A DNA stretch of 64,000 nt from Arcticibacter pallidicorallinus (GCF_003002875.1 NZ_PVTH01000003.1:434001-498000), one strand, 5' to 3'; shown: positions 7,835 to 16,649, numbered from the stretch's first letter. Numbers and translations: made by a program. The notes: generated by a model from the sequence alone, not told the origin.

Positions 7835-9238
7835 CTAAATTAAGTATTTGTTAATTATTTCTATTATCACTTTATTGGACTGTAACTGAGGTAAGTACTC
7901 AAATAAAATCTCATGTTTAGTTGGGTCAATCTTAAGAGCTGTCTCGAGAGTTTCCAACGCCTCATTAAACTTACCCGTAGCTAATATGTAGGCTACCATT
8001 CTATAATACAGTTCGGCAGCATCGGGATTGTTCTTTATACCTTCCAGAATGGTTTCAGTAGCCCGTTCCAGTTCGTTCAATTCATACAAAACAGAGGAAA
8101 AGTCTAACCATGCGTCAGGATCAAGAGGGTCAAGTTCAACAACTTTTTGATAGGCCTGTTCTGATGCTTCCAGATTACCAAGCTTGTAATTAGCATCGGC
8201 TATGCCAAACCAATAGTCGGGGAACGACTCGTCAGAATCGCGCGCCTTTTTAAAATAATGAAGGGATTCAAAGATTCTCCCCTCTGCATCAAGAGTGACA
8301 CCAATTCCATACCAGGCGTCTCCAAGATCCGGATTAATCTTTACCGCTTTTTTATAATAAGACCGGGCTTCCTCCATCTGTTCCAGCTTCTCATAACACT
8401 CGCCGAGTGAACACAACGTGTCTGCGTTAGGTTGTTCATAATTCAACGACTGCTTGAAAACTTCTATAGCCTCTTCGTGCTTTTCAAGATGGATCAGAGA
8501 ATTCCCCTTATTATAGTAAGCTGAGGAGAAGTCTTCTTTAATCAAAATCGAATAATCATAAGCATCTACTGCTTTTTCATACAAACCAAGTTTATGATAA
8601 GCGTTGCCAAGATTGTACCAGGCAGGATAGGAGTAAGGGTCGTTATCAATATATTGCTTGTAGAAATCTATACATTCATCCTGCCGGTTGGTTACATCGT
8701 AACAGAATGCAAGTTCATAAAGTGCATCCTGATTTTCCATGTTTTGTTCAAGCGCGGCTTTGAGGTTGACTATCGCACTTTCATAATCGTTAAGGTTTTG
8801 GTAAACCAATGCAATCTGGAGTAATATCTCATCAGTATTTTCAGCCAAAGCACAGGCTTTCTGATAGTTATCGAGCGCCTCATGATGCCGATCCTGGGAT
8901 TCATATATATTTCCTCTCAGGAGATATATGTCTGGATCTGATGGTTCAAGTATTTCCGCTTTCTCGAGTGCCCGAAACGCTTTGTCAGGCTCACTTGTAG
9001 CCATATAAAGCTGGCATTGCTTGAGTAAAAACACGGCCGCAAAAGGGTGCTGGTTTATCGCATATTCAACCACCTGTAAAGCCTTTATCGGATCATTGTG
9101 TGAAATATAATACTGGATGATACTTTCAAACGCCCTCGAGTCAAAAAAAAGCTGATCCTCATTCCTGATCATCTCTTCATAACGCTCCACTGAAAATTTA
9201 GGATCCTCAGAGAACTCAAATTCAAAATCTTCTTCCAT
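7835..9238 (-). CDS. Tetratricopeptide repeat protein
   Basis: A 467-residue protein made almost entirely of TPR units from about residue 40 to the C-terminus, with no signal peptide or membrane segment, so probably a cytoplasmic scaffold. Repeats are visible as recurrent pairs such as AWYNLGNAYHKLGLYEKAVDAY, AYYNKGNSLIHLEKHEEAIEVF and AWYGIGVTLDAEGRIFESLHYF in the middle of the protein. The N-terminal ~20 residues are very acidic. No catalytic domain is seen and the partner is unknown. It has its own terminator and reads away from the candidate replication origin that separates it from the plus-strand genes. Confidence 0.85.
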   Translation of the reverse strand: MEEDFEFEFSEDPKFSVERYEEMIRNEDQLFFDSRAFESIIQYYISHNDPIKALQVVEYAINQHPFAAVFLLKQCQLYMATSEPDKAFRALEKAEILEPSDPDIYLLRGNIYESQDRHHEALDNYQKACALAENTDEILLQIALVYQNLNDYESAIVNLKAALEQNMENQDALYELAFCYDVTNRQDECIDFYKQYIDNDPYSYPAWYNLGNAYHKLGLYEKAVDAYDYSILIKEDFSSAYYNKGNSLIHLEKHEEAIEVFKQSLNYEQPNADTLCSLGECYEKLEQMEEARSYYKKAVKINPDLGDAWYGIGVTLDAEGRIFESLHYFKKARDSDESFPDYWFGIADANYKLGNLEASEQAYQKVVELDPLDPDAWLDFSSVLYELNELERATETILEGIKNNPDAAELYYRMVAYILATGKFNEALETLETALKIDPTKHEILFEYLPQLQSNKVIIEIINKYLI

Positions 9239-9579
9239 AAATATCTATGCTTAAAGAACGTCTGCAATCAACTTAAAGTATAATTTCGATCCGCACTGCC
9301 TTCGTTACGCTTAAAATAACGAAACTAAAAGAAGAATCCAGGGGTAGACTTATCCACACCGCTCATTTAACTAAAATAAAACATTCAGAGACAAGTAAGT
9401 AAAGCATTCTCCTGTGGATAAAATATTCCCGGTAAGCGTGTATTCCCGGTTGCATTAATTTTAATATAATAATATTAGTGCAATTTTGTTTAATTAAGAT
9501 GCCGTTTTATCGGTCACATAGGCGTTTGATGCCACCAACTTTATTATGTTTGCTTGATTATCTAAATTGAATAATTATC
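9239..9579. other. Non-coding region with DnaA boxes, candidate oriC
   Basis: A 341-bp gap between divergent genes. It contains two exact consensus DnaA boxes in opposite orientation: TTATCCACA at 9350-9358 and TGTGGATAA at 9413-9421. Just after them are two copies of TATTCCCGGT (9424-9433 and 9441-9450, 17-bp period), then an AT-rich tract at about 9451-9500 that could be a DNA unwinding element and contains an imperfect inverted repeat between TGCA ends. A 7-bp inverted repeat (9301-9307 with 9317-9323) lies left of the boxes. Boxes plus repeats plus an AT-rich block is the usual layout of a bacterial origin. The assignment is inference: dnaA is not adjacent, and GC skew was not computed. 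Confidence 0.5.
9525..9552 (+). promoter_or_regulatory. Bacteroidota-type promoter for the 9580 operon
   Basis: TATGTTTG at 9545-9552 matches the TAnnTTTG -7 box. TTTG at 9525-9528 could be the -33 element, although the 16-bp spacing is shorter than the usual ~19. It ends 27 nt before the start codon of the following gene. Confidence 0.45.
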
Positions 9580-9915
9580 ATGAAACCTGCTGAGATAAAT
9601 AAGAAATGGGCAGACCTGCAGGAAAGAATCGCTTCCGATTTTGATACTGAGAAACCCGACATTAAGGTTATGCTTTTTCTGATCGGAGTGCAGGAGCTTG
9701 GCAAAGGCCCCAGGAAATTCTCAAAGCGACAGAAAGAGGAGCTAATGCATATAGCCAATTGCAGGCTCTTTAGCGAGCTCGGCTTCTATGAACTCGAGGG
9801 ATTGGATCAGGATGGATGGCCACACTGGAAGTTAGTTAAAGAAATTCCTAGGTATACACTCATGGAGCAGGATATGCTGTTAAAATCACTTATCGTTAAC
9901 TATTTCGAACAATAA
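9580..9915 (+). CDS. Conserved hypothetical protein
   Basis: I cannot assign a function to this 111-residue protein. It has no signal peptide or membrane segment, and is mixed charged and helical with a central GVQELGKGPRKFSKRQKEEL stretch. The sequence reads like a conserved Bacteroidota family rather than a random frame: base composition matches its neighbours and it has a plausible promoter. Its stop overlaps the start of the cyclophilin gene by 1 nt (TAATG), which indicates translational coupling and supports its reality. It is the first gene to the right of the candidate origin. Confidence 0.8.
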   Translation: MKPAEINKKWADLQERIASDFDTEKPDIKVMLFLIGVQELGKGPRKFSKRQKEELMHIANCRLFSELGFYELEGLDQDGWPHWKLVKEIPRYTLMEQDMLLKSLIVNYFEQ

Positions 9916-10703
9916 TGAAGCATTTTTTTTCCATAACTATCTTGATTACGATCCTTGGTTCTTCTTTGGTCCAGGGTAAAGATGTTAGTTCGAACGGTCA
10001 CAATCTTCGAATCGACATATTCGAGAAGCTGTTCGGTGGAGCCTCAAAAATCAAATACGTAAGCATCAAAACAGAACAGGGAGAAGCGATTGTTAAGTTG
10101 TATAACGAAACGCCGTTACATCGCGATAACTTCCTCAAGCTAGCTAAAAAAGGCTATTTTAATGGCACGTTATTTCACCGTGTCATACCATCGTTTATGA
10201 TCCAGGGCGGAGATCCTGATTCTCGAAACGCAGCGGCAGGCCGGATGCTGGGTGATGGCGGCCCTGAATATACCGTTCCTGCAGAATTTAACGATAGCCT
10301 TTTCCACAAGAAGGGTGCACTGGCTGCGGCAAGAGATGATAACCCGGCGAGAGCATCCAGTGGCTCCCAGTTTTATCTTGTCCAGGGTAAGACATATACG
10401 GATGAGGAACTTGATCGGGTAGAAAAAGTTCGTTTGAAAGGCAGGAAACTTCCTGAGAAACACAGGGCAATTTACAAAACACTAGGGGGCGCACCCTTCC
10501 TGGATCAAAGCTATACTGTTTTCGGAGAAGTTGTCAAAGGTTATGAGATGGTCGATGCCGTCGCGGGCGCTCCCAGAGATCAGAACGACAGGCCCCTCCT
10601 AAACATTGCTATGCAAGTTACGGTCCTGAAAAACAGGGATGTAAGAAGGCTGGAAAAACAACTTAAACAAGATGCCTTCCGGAATAAACTGATCATGAAG
10701 TAA
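9915..10703 (+). CDS. Secreted cyclophilin-type peptidyl-prolyl isomerase
   Basis: This enzyme catalyses cis-trans isomerisation of prolyl bonds, probably in the periplasm. A signal peptide of about 21 residues ends near LVQG and has no lipobox. The cyclophilin domain starts near residue 50, with the family core FHRVIPSFMIQGGDP near residues 88-102, where Arg and Phe are active-site residues, followed by SSGSQFYLVQG near residue 150. Compared with minimal cyclophilins it has a charged insertion near residue 165 and a basic C-terminal tail. It is translationally coupled to the preceding small gene and is followed 5 nt later by exonuclease III. Confidence 0.9.
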   Translation: MKHFFSITILITILGSSLVQGKDVSSNGHNLRIDIFEKLFGGASKIKYVSIKTEQGEAIVKLYNETPLHRDNFLKLAKKGYFNGTLFHRVIPSFMIQGGDPDSRNAAAGRMLGDGGPEYTVPAEFNDSLFHKKGALAAARDDNPARASSGSQFYLVQGKTYTDEELDRVEKVRLKGRKLPEKHRAIYKTLGGAPFLDQSYTVFGEVVKGYEMVDAVAGAPRDQNDRPLLNIAMQVTVLKNRDVRRLEKQLKQDAFRNKLIMK

Positions 10704-10708
10704 AGAAA

Positions 10709-11479
10709 ATGAAGCTTATTACATATAATGTTAACGGTATTCGTTCGGCCGTTAGCAAAAATTGGGTAGACTGGCTGCAAGCAGCCGATCCAGATATTGT
10801 CTGCCTGCAGGAAATTAAAGCCTCCCCAGATCAGCTATCCTCCATTCTTTCGGCAGTCGAGGCGTTAGGCTATGAGCATTATTGGTATCCCGCTCAGAAA
10901 AAGGGCTACAGTGGAACTGCCATTTTGACCAAGGTCAGTCCTAAACATGTCGAATACGGCTGCGGGGAATGCGATTACGACTTCGAAGGAAGGATACTTC
11001 GTGCAGACTTCGACGGCTTTTCCGTGATGAGTTCCTACTTTCCTTCCGGTTCCAGCGGTGACTTGAGACAAGCCTTCAAATACCGTTTCCTGGACGATTT
11101 CCAGGCTTATATAGACAAACTTAAGCAGGAGCATCCTAATCTGATCATATCGGGTGACTACAATATTTGCCACAAGCCAATAGATATCCATAACCCCAGG
11201 TCAAATGCTAAATCGTCCGGATTCCTGCCGGCGGAGAGAGAGTGGATGGAGAATTTCATAAACTCTGGGTTTATTGATTCGTTCAGGCATTTCAATGAGG
11301 ACCCCCATCATTACACCTGGTGGAGTTTCAGAGCCGGTGCACGCGCTAAAAACCTTGGATGGCGTATTGACTACAATCTGGTTAGCGAAAGCCTTAGAGG
11401 GGCGCTTAAGCGTTCATCTATTCTCAACCTGGCTACTCATTCGGATCATTGTCCGGTTCTGGTTGAGCTGGACGTGTAA
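10709..11479 (+). CDS. xth: Exodeoxyribonuclease III (AP endonuclease)
   Basis: A base-excision-repair enzyme that cleaves 5' of abasic sites and removes 3' nucleotides. It belongs to the endonuclease/exonuclease/phosphatase fold. The motifs appear in order: the metal-site N in TYNVNGIRSA (residue 7), CLQEIKA with catalytic Glu near residue 35, GDYNICH near residue 148 with Asp and Asn, and the terminal SDHCPV with the catalytic Asp-His near residue 250. At 256 residues it has family length. Its last 47 bp overlap the 3' end of the convergent 5-formyl-THF cyclo-ligase gene. Confidence 0.95.
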   Translation: MKLITYNVNGIRSAVSKNWVDWLQAADPDIVCLQEIKASPDQLSSILSAVEALGYEHYWYPAQKKGYSGTAILTKVSPKHVEYGCGECDYDFEGRILRADFDGFSVMSSYFPSGSSGDLRQAFKYRFLDDFQAYIDKLKQEHPNLIISGDYNICHKPIDIHNPRSNAKSSGFLPAEREWMENFINSGFIDSFRHFNEDPHHYTWWSFRAGARAKNLGWRIDYNLVSESLRGALKRSSILNLATHSDHCPVLVELDV

Positions 11480-12047
11480 AATTCCATACTTTTTCCGGAG
11501 TTACGCATGCATCCAGGCGTACGTCATGGCTCTCATGGGGAATGATGGTGCTCAGGGGCTCGAAATAGGAGAGCCCCACTTTTAAGGCGTCCGGACGGCA
11601 GGTTGACAAGAACCGGTCGTAAAAACCCTTCCCATAACCCAGTCTATTACCGTCAACGTCGCATGCGAGTAGCGGAATAACGATAAGATCAATCTTGCCG
11701 ACAGGAACTTCCTCCCCTGAAAGAGGCTCCGTTATACCCCAGGCATTCATGGACAAAGGTGTAGAATCGTCCCAGCGAATATGCTTTAAAGTGCAGGAAA
11801 CCAGATCGCTTTTAGGCAAGATCAGCTGTATCTGCTTATAATGAAGTCTGATGCGCTCGCTGATAAAAAGGCTATCTATCTCATGCTTTCCGGGGATGGG
11901 ATAGTAGATATGCAAATAACGAACGTTGCCCAGGTCAAGAGAAAAAAAATTAGATGCGATCTTCTCACTGAGGGCTTCAAGTTGCTCCGACTGAAGTTCC
12001 TTTCGCTTTTTCATACAGGCGCTTCTAAGCGCTCTTTTATCTTTCAT
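11433..12047 (-). CDS. 5-formyltetrahydrofolate cyclo-ligase
   Basis: This enzyme converts 5-formyl-THF to 5,10-methenyl-THF with ATP, returning the storage folate to the active pool. The N-terminal KRALRSACMKKRKEL basic helix and the C-terminal signature RLGYGKGFYDRFL near residues 140-152, which binds ATP and substrate, are both present. Length is 204 residues, slightly longer than usual because of a Pro/Asp/Asn-rich tail. That tail is what overlaps the end of the exonuclease III gene. It follows efp on the minus strand, with a likely terminator hairpin between them. Confidence 0.92.
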   Translation of the reverse strand: MKDKRALRSACMKKRKELQSEQLEALSEKIASNFFSLDLGNVRYLHIYYPIPGKHEIDSLFISERIRLHYKQIQLILPKSDLVSCTLKHIRWDDSTPLSMNAWGITEPLSGEEVPVGKIDLIVIPLLACDVDGNRLGYGKGFYDRFLSTCRPDALKVGLSYFEPLSTIIPHESHDVRLDACVTPEKVWNFTRPAQPEPDNDPNE

Positions 12048-12054
12048 ACCTGTA

Positions 12055-12085
12055 AACGAAAAGAGCCTTACATCGTAAAGCTCTT
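12055..12085 (-). terminator. Hairpin terminator downstream of efp
   Basis: An 11-bp stem (12061-12071 with 12075-12085) with a 3-nt loop, followed on the minus strand by four T residues and CG. The T tract is short, so termination may be partial and allow some read-through into the cyclo-ligase gene. Confidence 0.6.
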
Positions 12086-12104
12086 ATATATAAATGCGAT
12101 TTCG

Positions 12105-12665
12105 TTATTTAACTCGTTCAATGTATTCTCCTGTTCGGGTATCAACCCTGACCTTCTCTCCCTGATTGATAAAAAGAGGAACCTTTATTTCGACACCCGT
12201 TTCTACAGTGGCGTATTTCAGTGCGTTGGTCGATGTGTCGCCTTTCACCGCAGGCTCTGTATATGTAATCTCCAGCTCTACGCTTGTTGGTGCTTGCCCC
12301 ATAATCGGCTCATCACTTTCGAAGGCTATGATCACGTTCATACCCTCTTTCAGGAACTTCGCAGCATCACCAAATAGAATCTTGGGGATGTTATGTTGTT
12401 CGAAAGTATTATTATCCATTACAACGAAGAAGTCACCGTCAGAATAAAGATATTGATAGGTACTAGTTTCAACCCGGCATATTTCCACCTCTTCATCCGT
12501 GCGGAAGCGGTATTCAACTAACTTTCCGGTTTTAACATTCCTCATTCTGGCCTGGTAAAATGCCCTTAAGTTGCCGGGTGTTCGGTGAATTAATTCCTCT
12601 ACTGCAATCAGTTCACCATTAAAGCGTAGAATATTGCCATTCTTGATATCAGAAGCCTTTGCCAT
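12105..12665 (-). CDS. efp: Elongation factor P
   Basis: EF-P binds the ribosome between the P and E sites and relieves stalling at polyproline. At 186 residues the three domains are complete: a KOW-like N-terminal domain, a central OB domain near residues 70-125, and the C-terminal domain with the family signature near residues 150-180. The loop tip reads HRTPGNLRAF, so the residue aligned with the modified Lys34 of E. coli is Asn32. There is no modifiable Lys or Arg at that exact site. It has its own TAnnTTTG promoter box, in line with constitutive expression. Confidence 0.95.
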   Translation of the reverse strand: MAKASDIKNGNILRFNGELIAVEELIHRTPGNLRAFYQARMRNVKTGKLVEYRFRTDEEVEICRVETSTYQYLYSDGDFFVVMDNNTFEQHNIPKILFGDAAKFLKEGMNVIIAFESDEPIMGQAPTSVELEITYTEPAVKGDTSTNALKYATVETGVEIKVPLFINQGEKVRVDTRTGEYIERVK

Positions 12666-12685
12666 AGTAGTCTTTCGTTAAGCGA

Positions 12686-12693
12686 CAAAGATA
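12686..12693 (-). promoter_or_regulatory. Promoter -7 box of efp
   Basis: TATCTTTG on the minus strand matches TAnnTTTG and ends about 20 nt before the efp start codon. No clear TTTG -33 element is seen at the usual distance. Confidence 0.5.
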
Positions 12694-12745
12694 TAGATTT
12701 TCAGAAATACCAGACACTTGCAGTATCATTTGAAAGCAGGTCAGC

Positions 12746-13372
12746 TTACTGGGTTTTCTTATAGTCGGTTATCTTCAGTTGGTGATCACAGAAGTCATAT
12801 TCAAAATCTTGGTTGGAGCATACGATCAGAGTTCGGCCTTTACCGAATTGGCCGACGATATCCTTGTACCATGCAGTTCCTGCCATATCCAGATTTGAGG
12901 CAGGTTCGTCAAGAAGGACCAGCGATGTATCAGAGCATAGGGCCAGAGCAAGCTTTGTGCGCTGCTTCATTCCCGATGAAAAATATTTCAGGGGCTTTGA
13001 CGACGACCTTTCAAGACCAAGGAGGGAAATAATCTGTTTCGTCGTCAATTGATCGAGAGGACGCTTGAAACGAAAGTGGAAGTCGAGCAGCTCGGTCAGA
13101 CTAAACTCTTCAATTAGCTCCAGATACGGAGCCGCAATGGAAACGTTTTGATAAACGCTTTCAATATCAACAGGCGTGTCACCCTGCATATATGCAATCG
13201 TTCCTGATGATGGCGTTAAGCTCCCGGCTATCACCTGTAAGAGGGTCGACTTCCCTGAGCCATTATGTCCAAGTATAGCGTAAGACTGACCACTCTCAAA
13301 GGTATGGTCGATCCCCTCAAAAATCCATTCACGGTTAAAACGCCGGCCAATATTACTCAGTATAACGTCCAT
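12746..13372 (-). CDS. ABC transporter ATP-binding protein
   Basis: A single nucleotide-binding domain of 208 residues. Walker A is GHNGSGKST near residues 35-43, the ABC signature appears as KYFSSGMKQRTKLALAL near residue 130, and Walker B is LVLLDEP near residue 153. No permease gene is adjacent, so its membrane partner and substrate are unknown. It is last in the lipid A operon, 25 nt after lpxA, so an envelope-related export function is a reasonable guess, but nothing in the sequence proves it. It resembles the short CcmA/YadG-like ATPases more than lipoprotein-releasing LolD. Confidence 0.85.
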   Translation of the reverse strand: MDVILSNIGRRFNREWIFEGIDHTFESGQSYAILGHNGSGKSTLLQVIAGSLTPSSGTIAYMQGDTPVDIESVYQNVSIAAPYLELIEEFSLTELLDFHFRFKRPLDQLTTKQIISLLGLERSSSKPLKYFSSGMKQRTKLALALCSDTSLVLLDEPASNLDMAGTAWYKDIVGQFGKGRTLIVCSNQDFEYDFCDHQLKITDYKKTQ

Positions 13373-13397
13373 TATAATAAGACCGGCTCTTTTATCA

Positions 13398-14180
13398 TTA
13401 CGCTCCCGTAAAACCTTTCATTATTCCGCGATTAGAATTCCGAATGAAATCCAATATCTCATCTCTTATCTCGGTGGGTTGATGCTCTGCCTCAATTATA
13501 TCAAGCGCAGAGGCGATATTATACTTCTTTACGAAAAGTGTTCTGTAAATATCCTGAATCTCGTTTATCTGTTCAGAAGAATAGCCCCTTCTGCGCAGTC
13601 CAACAGAGTTGATACCTACATACGAAAGAGGCTCTCTGGCGGCCTTTACGTAGGGGGGGACGTCTTTTCTTACCAACGAGCCGCCCGTAATGAAGGCATG
13701 TGAACCAACCTTACAGAACTGGTGTATAGCAACCAGACCGGCGAGCACAACATGATCACCTATCGTAATGTGGCCGGCAAGTGTGGTACTGTTTGAAAAG
13801 ATGCAGTTGTCGCCTACTACGCAATCATGCGCAATATGACAGTAAGCCTGAATGAGACAATTTTTTCCAATCACCGTCTTCCACTTGTCCTTTGTGCCCT
13901 TGTTAATCGTAACACATTCGCGGATGGTGGTATTATCCCCGATTTCAACGGTAGTATCTTCCCCGTTATATTTGAGATCCTGAGGAATCGCAGAAATGAC
14001 TGCTCCGGGAAAGATGCGGCAGTTTTTGCCTATTCTTGCGCCATCCATAATGGTTACATTCGGACCTATCCAGGTACCTTCTCCAATGACCACATTCTTA
14101 TGAATCGTGACAAATGGTTCTATAACAACATTATCTGCAATTATTGCTTGTGGATGTATATATGCTAACGGTTGAATCAT
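13398..14180 (-). CDS. lpxA: UDP-N-acetylglucosamine acyltransferase
   Basis: LpxA transfers a 3-hydroxyacyl chain from ACP to UDP-GlcNAc, the first step of lipid A synthesis. The protein is a left-handed parallel beta helix: hexapeptide repeats run from about residue 10 to 185 (for example AIIADNVVIEPFVTI and VVIGEGTWIGPNVTI), followed by a helical C-terminal domain. The catalytic His lies in CHIAHDCVVGDNC near residue 122. Length (260) is standard. Its start overlaps the stop of lpxC/fabZ by 4 nt, so translation is coupled to the preceding lipid A enzyme. Confidence 0.95.
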   Translation of the reverse strand: MIQPLAYIHPQAIIADNVVIEPFVTIHKNVVIGEGTWIGPNVTIMDGARIGKNCRIFPGAVISAIPQDLKYNGEDTTVEIGDNTTIRECVTINKGTKDKWKTVIGKNCLIQAYCHIAHDCVVGDNCIFSNSTTLAGHITIGDHVVLAGLVAIHQFCKVGSHAFITGGSLVRKDVPPYVKAAREPLSYVGINSVGLRRRGYSSEQINEIQDIYRTLFVKKYNIASALDIIEAEHQPTEIRDEILDFIRNSNRGIMKGFTGA

Positions 14181-15598
14181 TCTTCTTCGTTTTTAACTTT
14201 TACAATCTGTGCCATAAGTTCGGCCTCTACTACAACTTTCTCACCCACTAATCCCACACCTCTCATTTGCGCTATACCTCGTCTTATAGGACTCATCAGA
14301 TCGCATCTGAAAACAATTACATCCCCCGGCGTAACCGGTGCTTTAAATCGGGCATTTTCTATTTTAAGGAACAGTGTCAGCCAGTTCTGAGGGTCCGGAA
14401 CAGTGCTCAGAACAAGTATTCCTCCCGTCTGTGCCATTGCCTCAATTTGCAAGACGCCTGGGAACAAGGGACTTCCCGGGAAATGACCTCTGAAGATATC
14501 CTCGTTCATGGTCACGTTCTTCACCCCCACAACATACGTCTTAGTCAACTCCATGATCCTGTCAATCATCAGCATAGGCTGCCTGTGCGGCAGAATTTTC
14601 ATAATCTCAACCGTATCATATAGCGGTGTTGCTCCCGGGTCGTATGGTTTGTATTGTGCTTTTTTACGCTCTTTCTTTATCTGCGCCTTAATTTTCTTTC
14701 CAAAAGCGATGTTAGCGGCGTGTCCCGGTCTCGCTGCCATAATATGACCTCTTAACGGAACACCAACCAGCGCAAGATCACCTATCATATCCAGAAGCTT
14801 GTGTCTCGCAGGTTCGTTTTGGTGTCTTAGCTCAATGTTATTCAAAATGCCTTCTCTGGCCACGTCGATATCTTCGCGGTTGAACAACTTCGCTAGATGC
14901 TTCAGTTCGTCTTTACTTACTTCCTTATCAACTACTACGATCGCATTGTTCAAATCGCCACCCTTGATGAGGTTATGATCAAGAAGAGCTTCCAGCTCGT
15001 GCAAGAAGCAGAAAGTCCTGCTGGAACTGATCTCCTTCTTAAATTCTGATATGCTGGTGATAGCTGCGTGCTGACTTCCAAGAATAGGGGAGTTGTAGTC
15101 GATCATACAGGTCAACCTGTAATCATCATCGACGGGCATCGCCACCATTTCAACCTTTCGGTCGGCTTCTGTATAATGTATGTTATAGGGTATATGGTAA
15201 TATTCCCGCTCGGCACTCTGTTCAACAAATCCAGCCTCTTCGAGTGAATCGATGAAAAGGATAGAACTTCCATCCATGATCGGTGTCTCAGGTCCGTCCA
15301 GATCAATTAAGACATTATCCACTTCAAGGCCTACGAGTGCTGCCAGAACATGCTCTACAGTGCTTACGCTAGCTCCGTTCTGAGAAATCGTTGTTCCTCT
15401 GGAAGTATCAGTAACGTTATCTACATCGGCATCAATGATAGGTTTCCCCTCGATGTCAATCCTTCTGAATTTATAACCATGGTTTTCAGGCGCAGGATTA
15501 AAAGTCATATTTACCGGTTGTCCCGTATGCAATCCCGTTCCGGAAACAGTAACTGCGGTCTTAATTGTTCTTTGTTTAACGTTCATGGCCTGATGCAT
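14177..15598 (-). CDS. lpxC/fabZ: Bifunctional UDP-3-O-acyl-GlcNAc deacetylase / 3-hydroxyacyl-ACP dehydratase
   Basis: A fusion typical of Bacteroidota. Residues ~5-310 are LpxC, the zinc deacetylase committing flux to lipid A: STVEHVLAAL (zinc His) near residue 80 and ARHKLLDMIGDLALVG with the second His/Asp set near residues 260-272. Residues ~325-470 are FabZ: LPHRQPMLMIDRI and GHFPGSPLFPGVLQIEAMAQTGG carry the catalytic His and Glu. Fusing the two enzymes that compete for 3-hydroxymyristoyl-ACP may balance lipid A against phospholipid synthesis. An alternative start four codons later (15586, MNVKQ) fits homologues slightly better. Confidence 0.95.
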   Translation of the reverse strand: MHQAMNVKQRTIKTAVTVSGTGLHTGQPVNMTFNPAPENHGYKFRRIDIEGKPIIDADVDNVTDTSRGTTISQNGASVSTVEHVLAALVGLEVDNVLIDLDGPETPIMDGSSILFIDSLEEAGFVEQSAEREYYHIPYNIHYTEADRKVEMVAMPVDDDYRLTCMIDYNSPILGSQHAAITSISEFKKEISSSRTFCFLHELEALLDHNLIKGGDLNNAIVVVDKEVSKDELKHLAKLFNREDIDVAREGILNNIELRHQNEPARHKLLDMIGDLALVGVPLRGHIMAARPGHAANIAFGKKIKAQIKKERKKAQYKPYDPGATPLYDTVEIMKILPHRQPMLMIDRIMELTKTYVVGVKNVTMNEDIFRGHFPGSPLFPGVLQIEAMAQTGGILVLSTVPDPQNWLTLFLKIENARFKAPVTPGDVIVFRCDLMSPIRRGIAQMRGVGLVGEKVVVEAELMAQIVKVKNEEE

Positions 15599-15610
15599 GT
15601 GTATCAGTGT

Positions 15611-16645
15611 TTATTTAGTAAATTCTTTAAGTTTTCTCTCCAACTCGTCGATTTTCCTCTGCATTTCCGGAAGGCGGTTAAATATCACCTGCGCTCGCAT
15701 TTGGTCGTTAAACGAAGATGCCGGTGAGCCAGCCCACTTTTTGTCTTCTTCTACGATAGCCCGGTTTATTCCCGATTGAGCCTGGATCTGAGAGCCTTTG
15801 GCAATGTTAATATGTCCCACAATTCCGACTTGCCCACCTATGACCGACTGTGGTCCAATTTTTGTACTTCCCGAAACTCCTGCTTGTGACGCAATCACCG
15901 TGTTCGACCCTATTTCTACATTATGTGCAATCTGGATAAGGTTATCCAGCTTAACGCCTTTTTTGATGATGGTAGAACCCATTGTGGCCCTGTCTATAGA
16001 AGTATTCGATCCAATTTCCACATCATCTTCTATTATAACATTTCCTATCTGGCTGATTTTCCCGTAGCTCCCATCTTCAAGAGGGGCAAACCCGAAGCCA
16101 TCACTTCCGATAACAGACCCCGCATGTATGATAACATTCGATCCTATCTGACAATCATGATAGATCTTAACTCCCGAAAATAGCGTGCATCCAGACCCGA
16201 CAGATGAATTGTCGCCCAAATATACCTGAGGATATATCTTTGAATGATCACCCAGAACAACGTCTGCGCCGATATAAGCGAAAGCTCCTATATACACATC
16301 TTTTCCAATTTTGGCACTTGGATGGATATAGCATGGCTCCTCAATTCCTTTTTTGTTAAGCTTGATAGAATTATATTGCTGAAGTAATAACGAAAATGCA
16401 GTATACGCGTTCTCTACCCTGATCAGTGTAGGCTTTATCGGGCCGGAAGCGACAAAATCTTTATTGACGATGACAATTGATGCATTCGTCTGGTAAATGA
16501 AGTGTTCGTATTTCGGGTTTGCCAGAAAAGACAAGGACCCACTCTGAGCATCTTCTATCTTAGCGAGCTGATTTACTGTGTCTTCTGGATTTCCATCCAC
16601 ACTTCCATCAAGTAATATTCCAATCTGTTGGGCAGTAAATTGCAT
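15611..16645 (-). CDS. lpxD: UDP-3-O-(3-hydroxyacyl)glucosamine N-acyltransferase
   Basis: LpxD adds the second 3-hydroxyacyl chain in lipid A synthesis. The N-terminal ~100 residues form the uridine-binding domain ([16 protein letters not shown] near residue 40), then hexapeptide repeats of a left-handed beta helix run from about residue 105 to 315. The catalytic His is in [14 protein letters not shown] near residue 240. A C-terminal coiled-coil helix ends the 344-residue protein. It is the first gene of the lpxD-lpxC/fabZ-lpxA-ABC ATPase operon and is preceded by the best Bacteroidota promoter in the window. Confidence 0.95.
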   Translation of the reverse strand: MQFTAQQIGILLDGSVDGNPEDTVNQLAKIEDAQSGSLSFLANPKYEHFIYQTNASIVIVNKDFVASGPIKPTLIRVENAYTAFSLLLQQYNSIKLNKKGIEEPCYIHPSAKIGKDVYIGAFAYIGADVVLGDHSKIYPQVYLGDNSSVGSGCTLFSGVKIYHDCQIGSNVIIHAGSVIGSDGFGFAPLEDGSYGKISQIGNVIIEDDVEIGSNTSIDRATMGSTIIKKGVKLDNLIQIAHNVEIGSNTVIASQAGVSGSTKIGPQSVIGGQVGIVGHINIAKGSQIQAQSGINRAIVEEDKKWAGSPASSFNDQMRAQVIFNRLPEMQRKIDELERKLKEFTK

Positions 16646-16649
16646 CGGG

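Noticed and set aside
11841-12377. 178-residue plus-strand frame across the efp and cyclo-ligase genes
   Set aside because: It spans two convincing minus-strand genes and the terminator between them.
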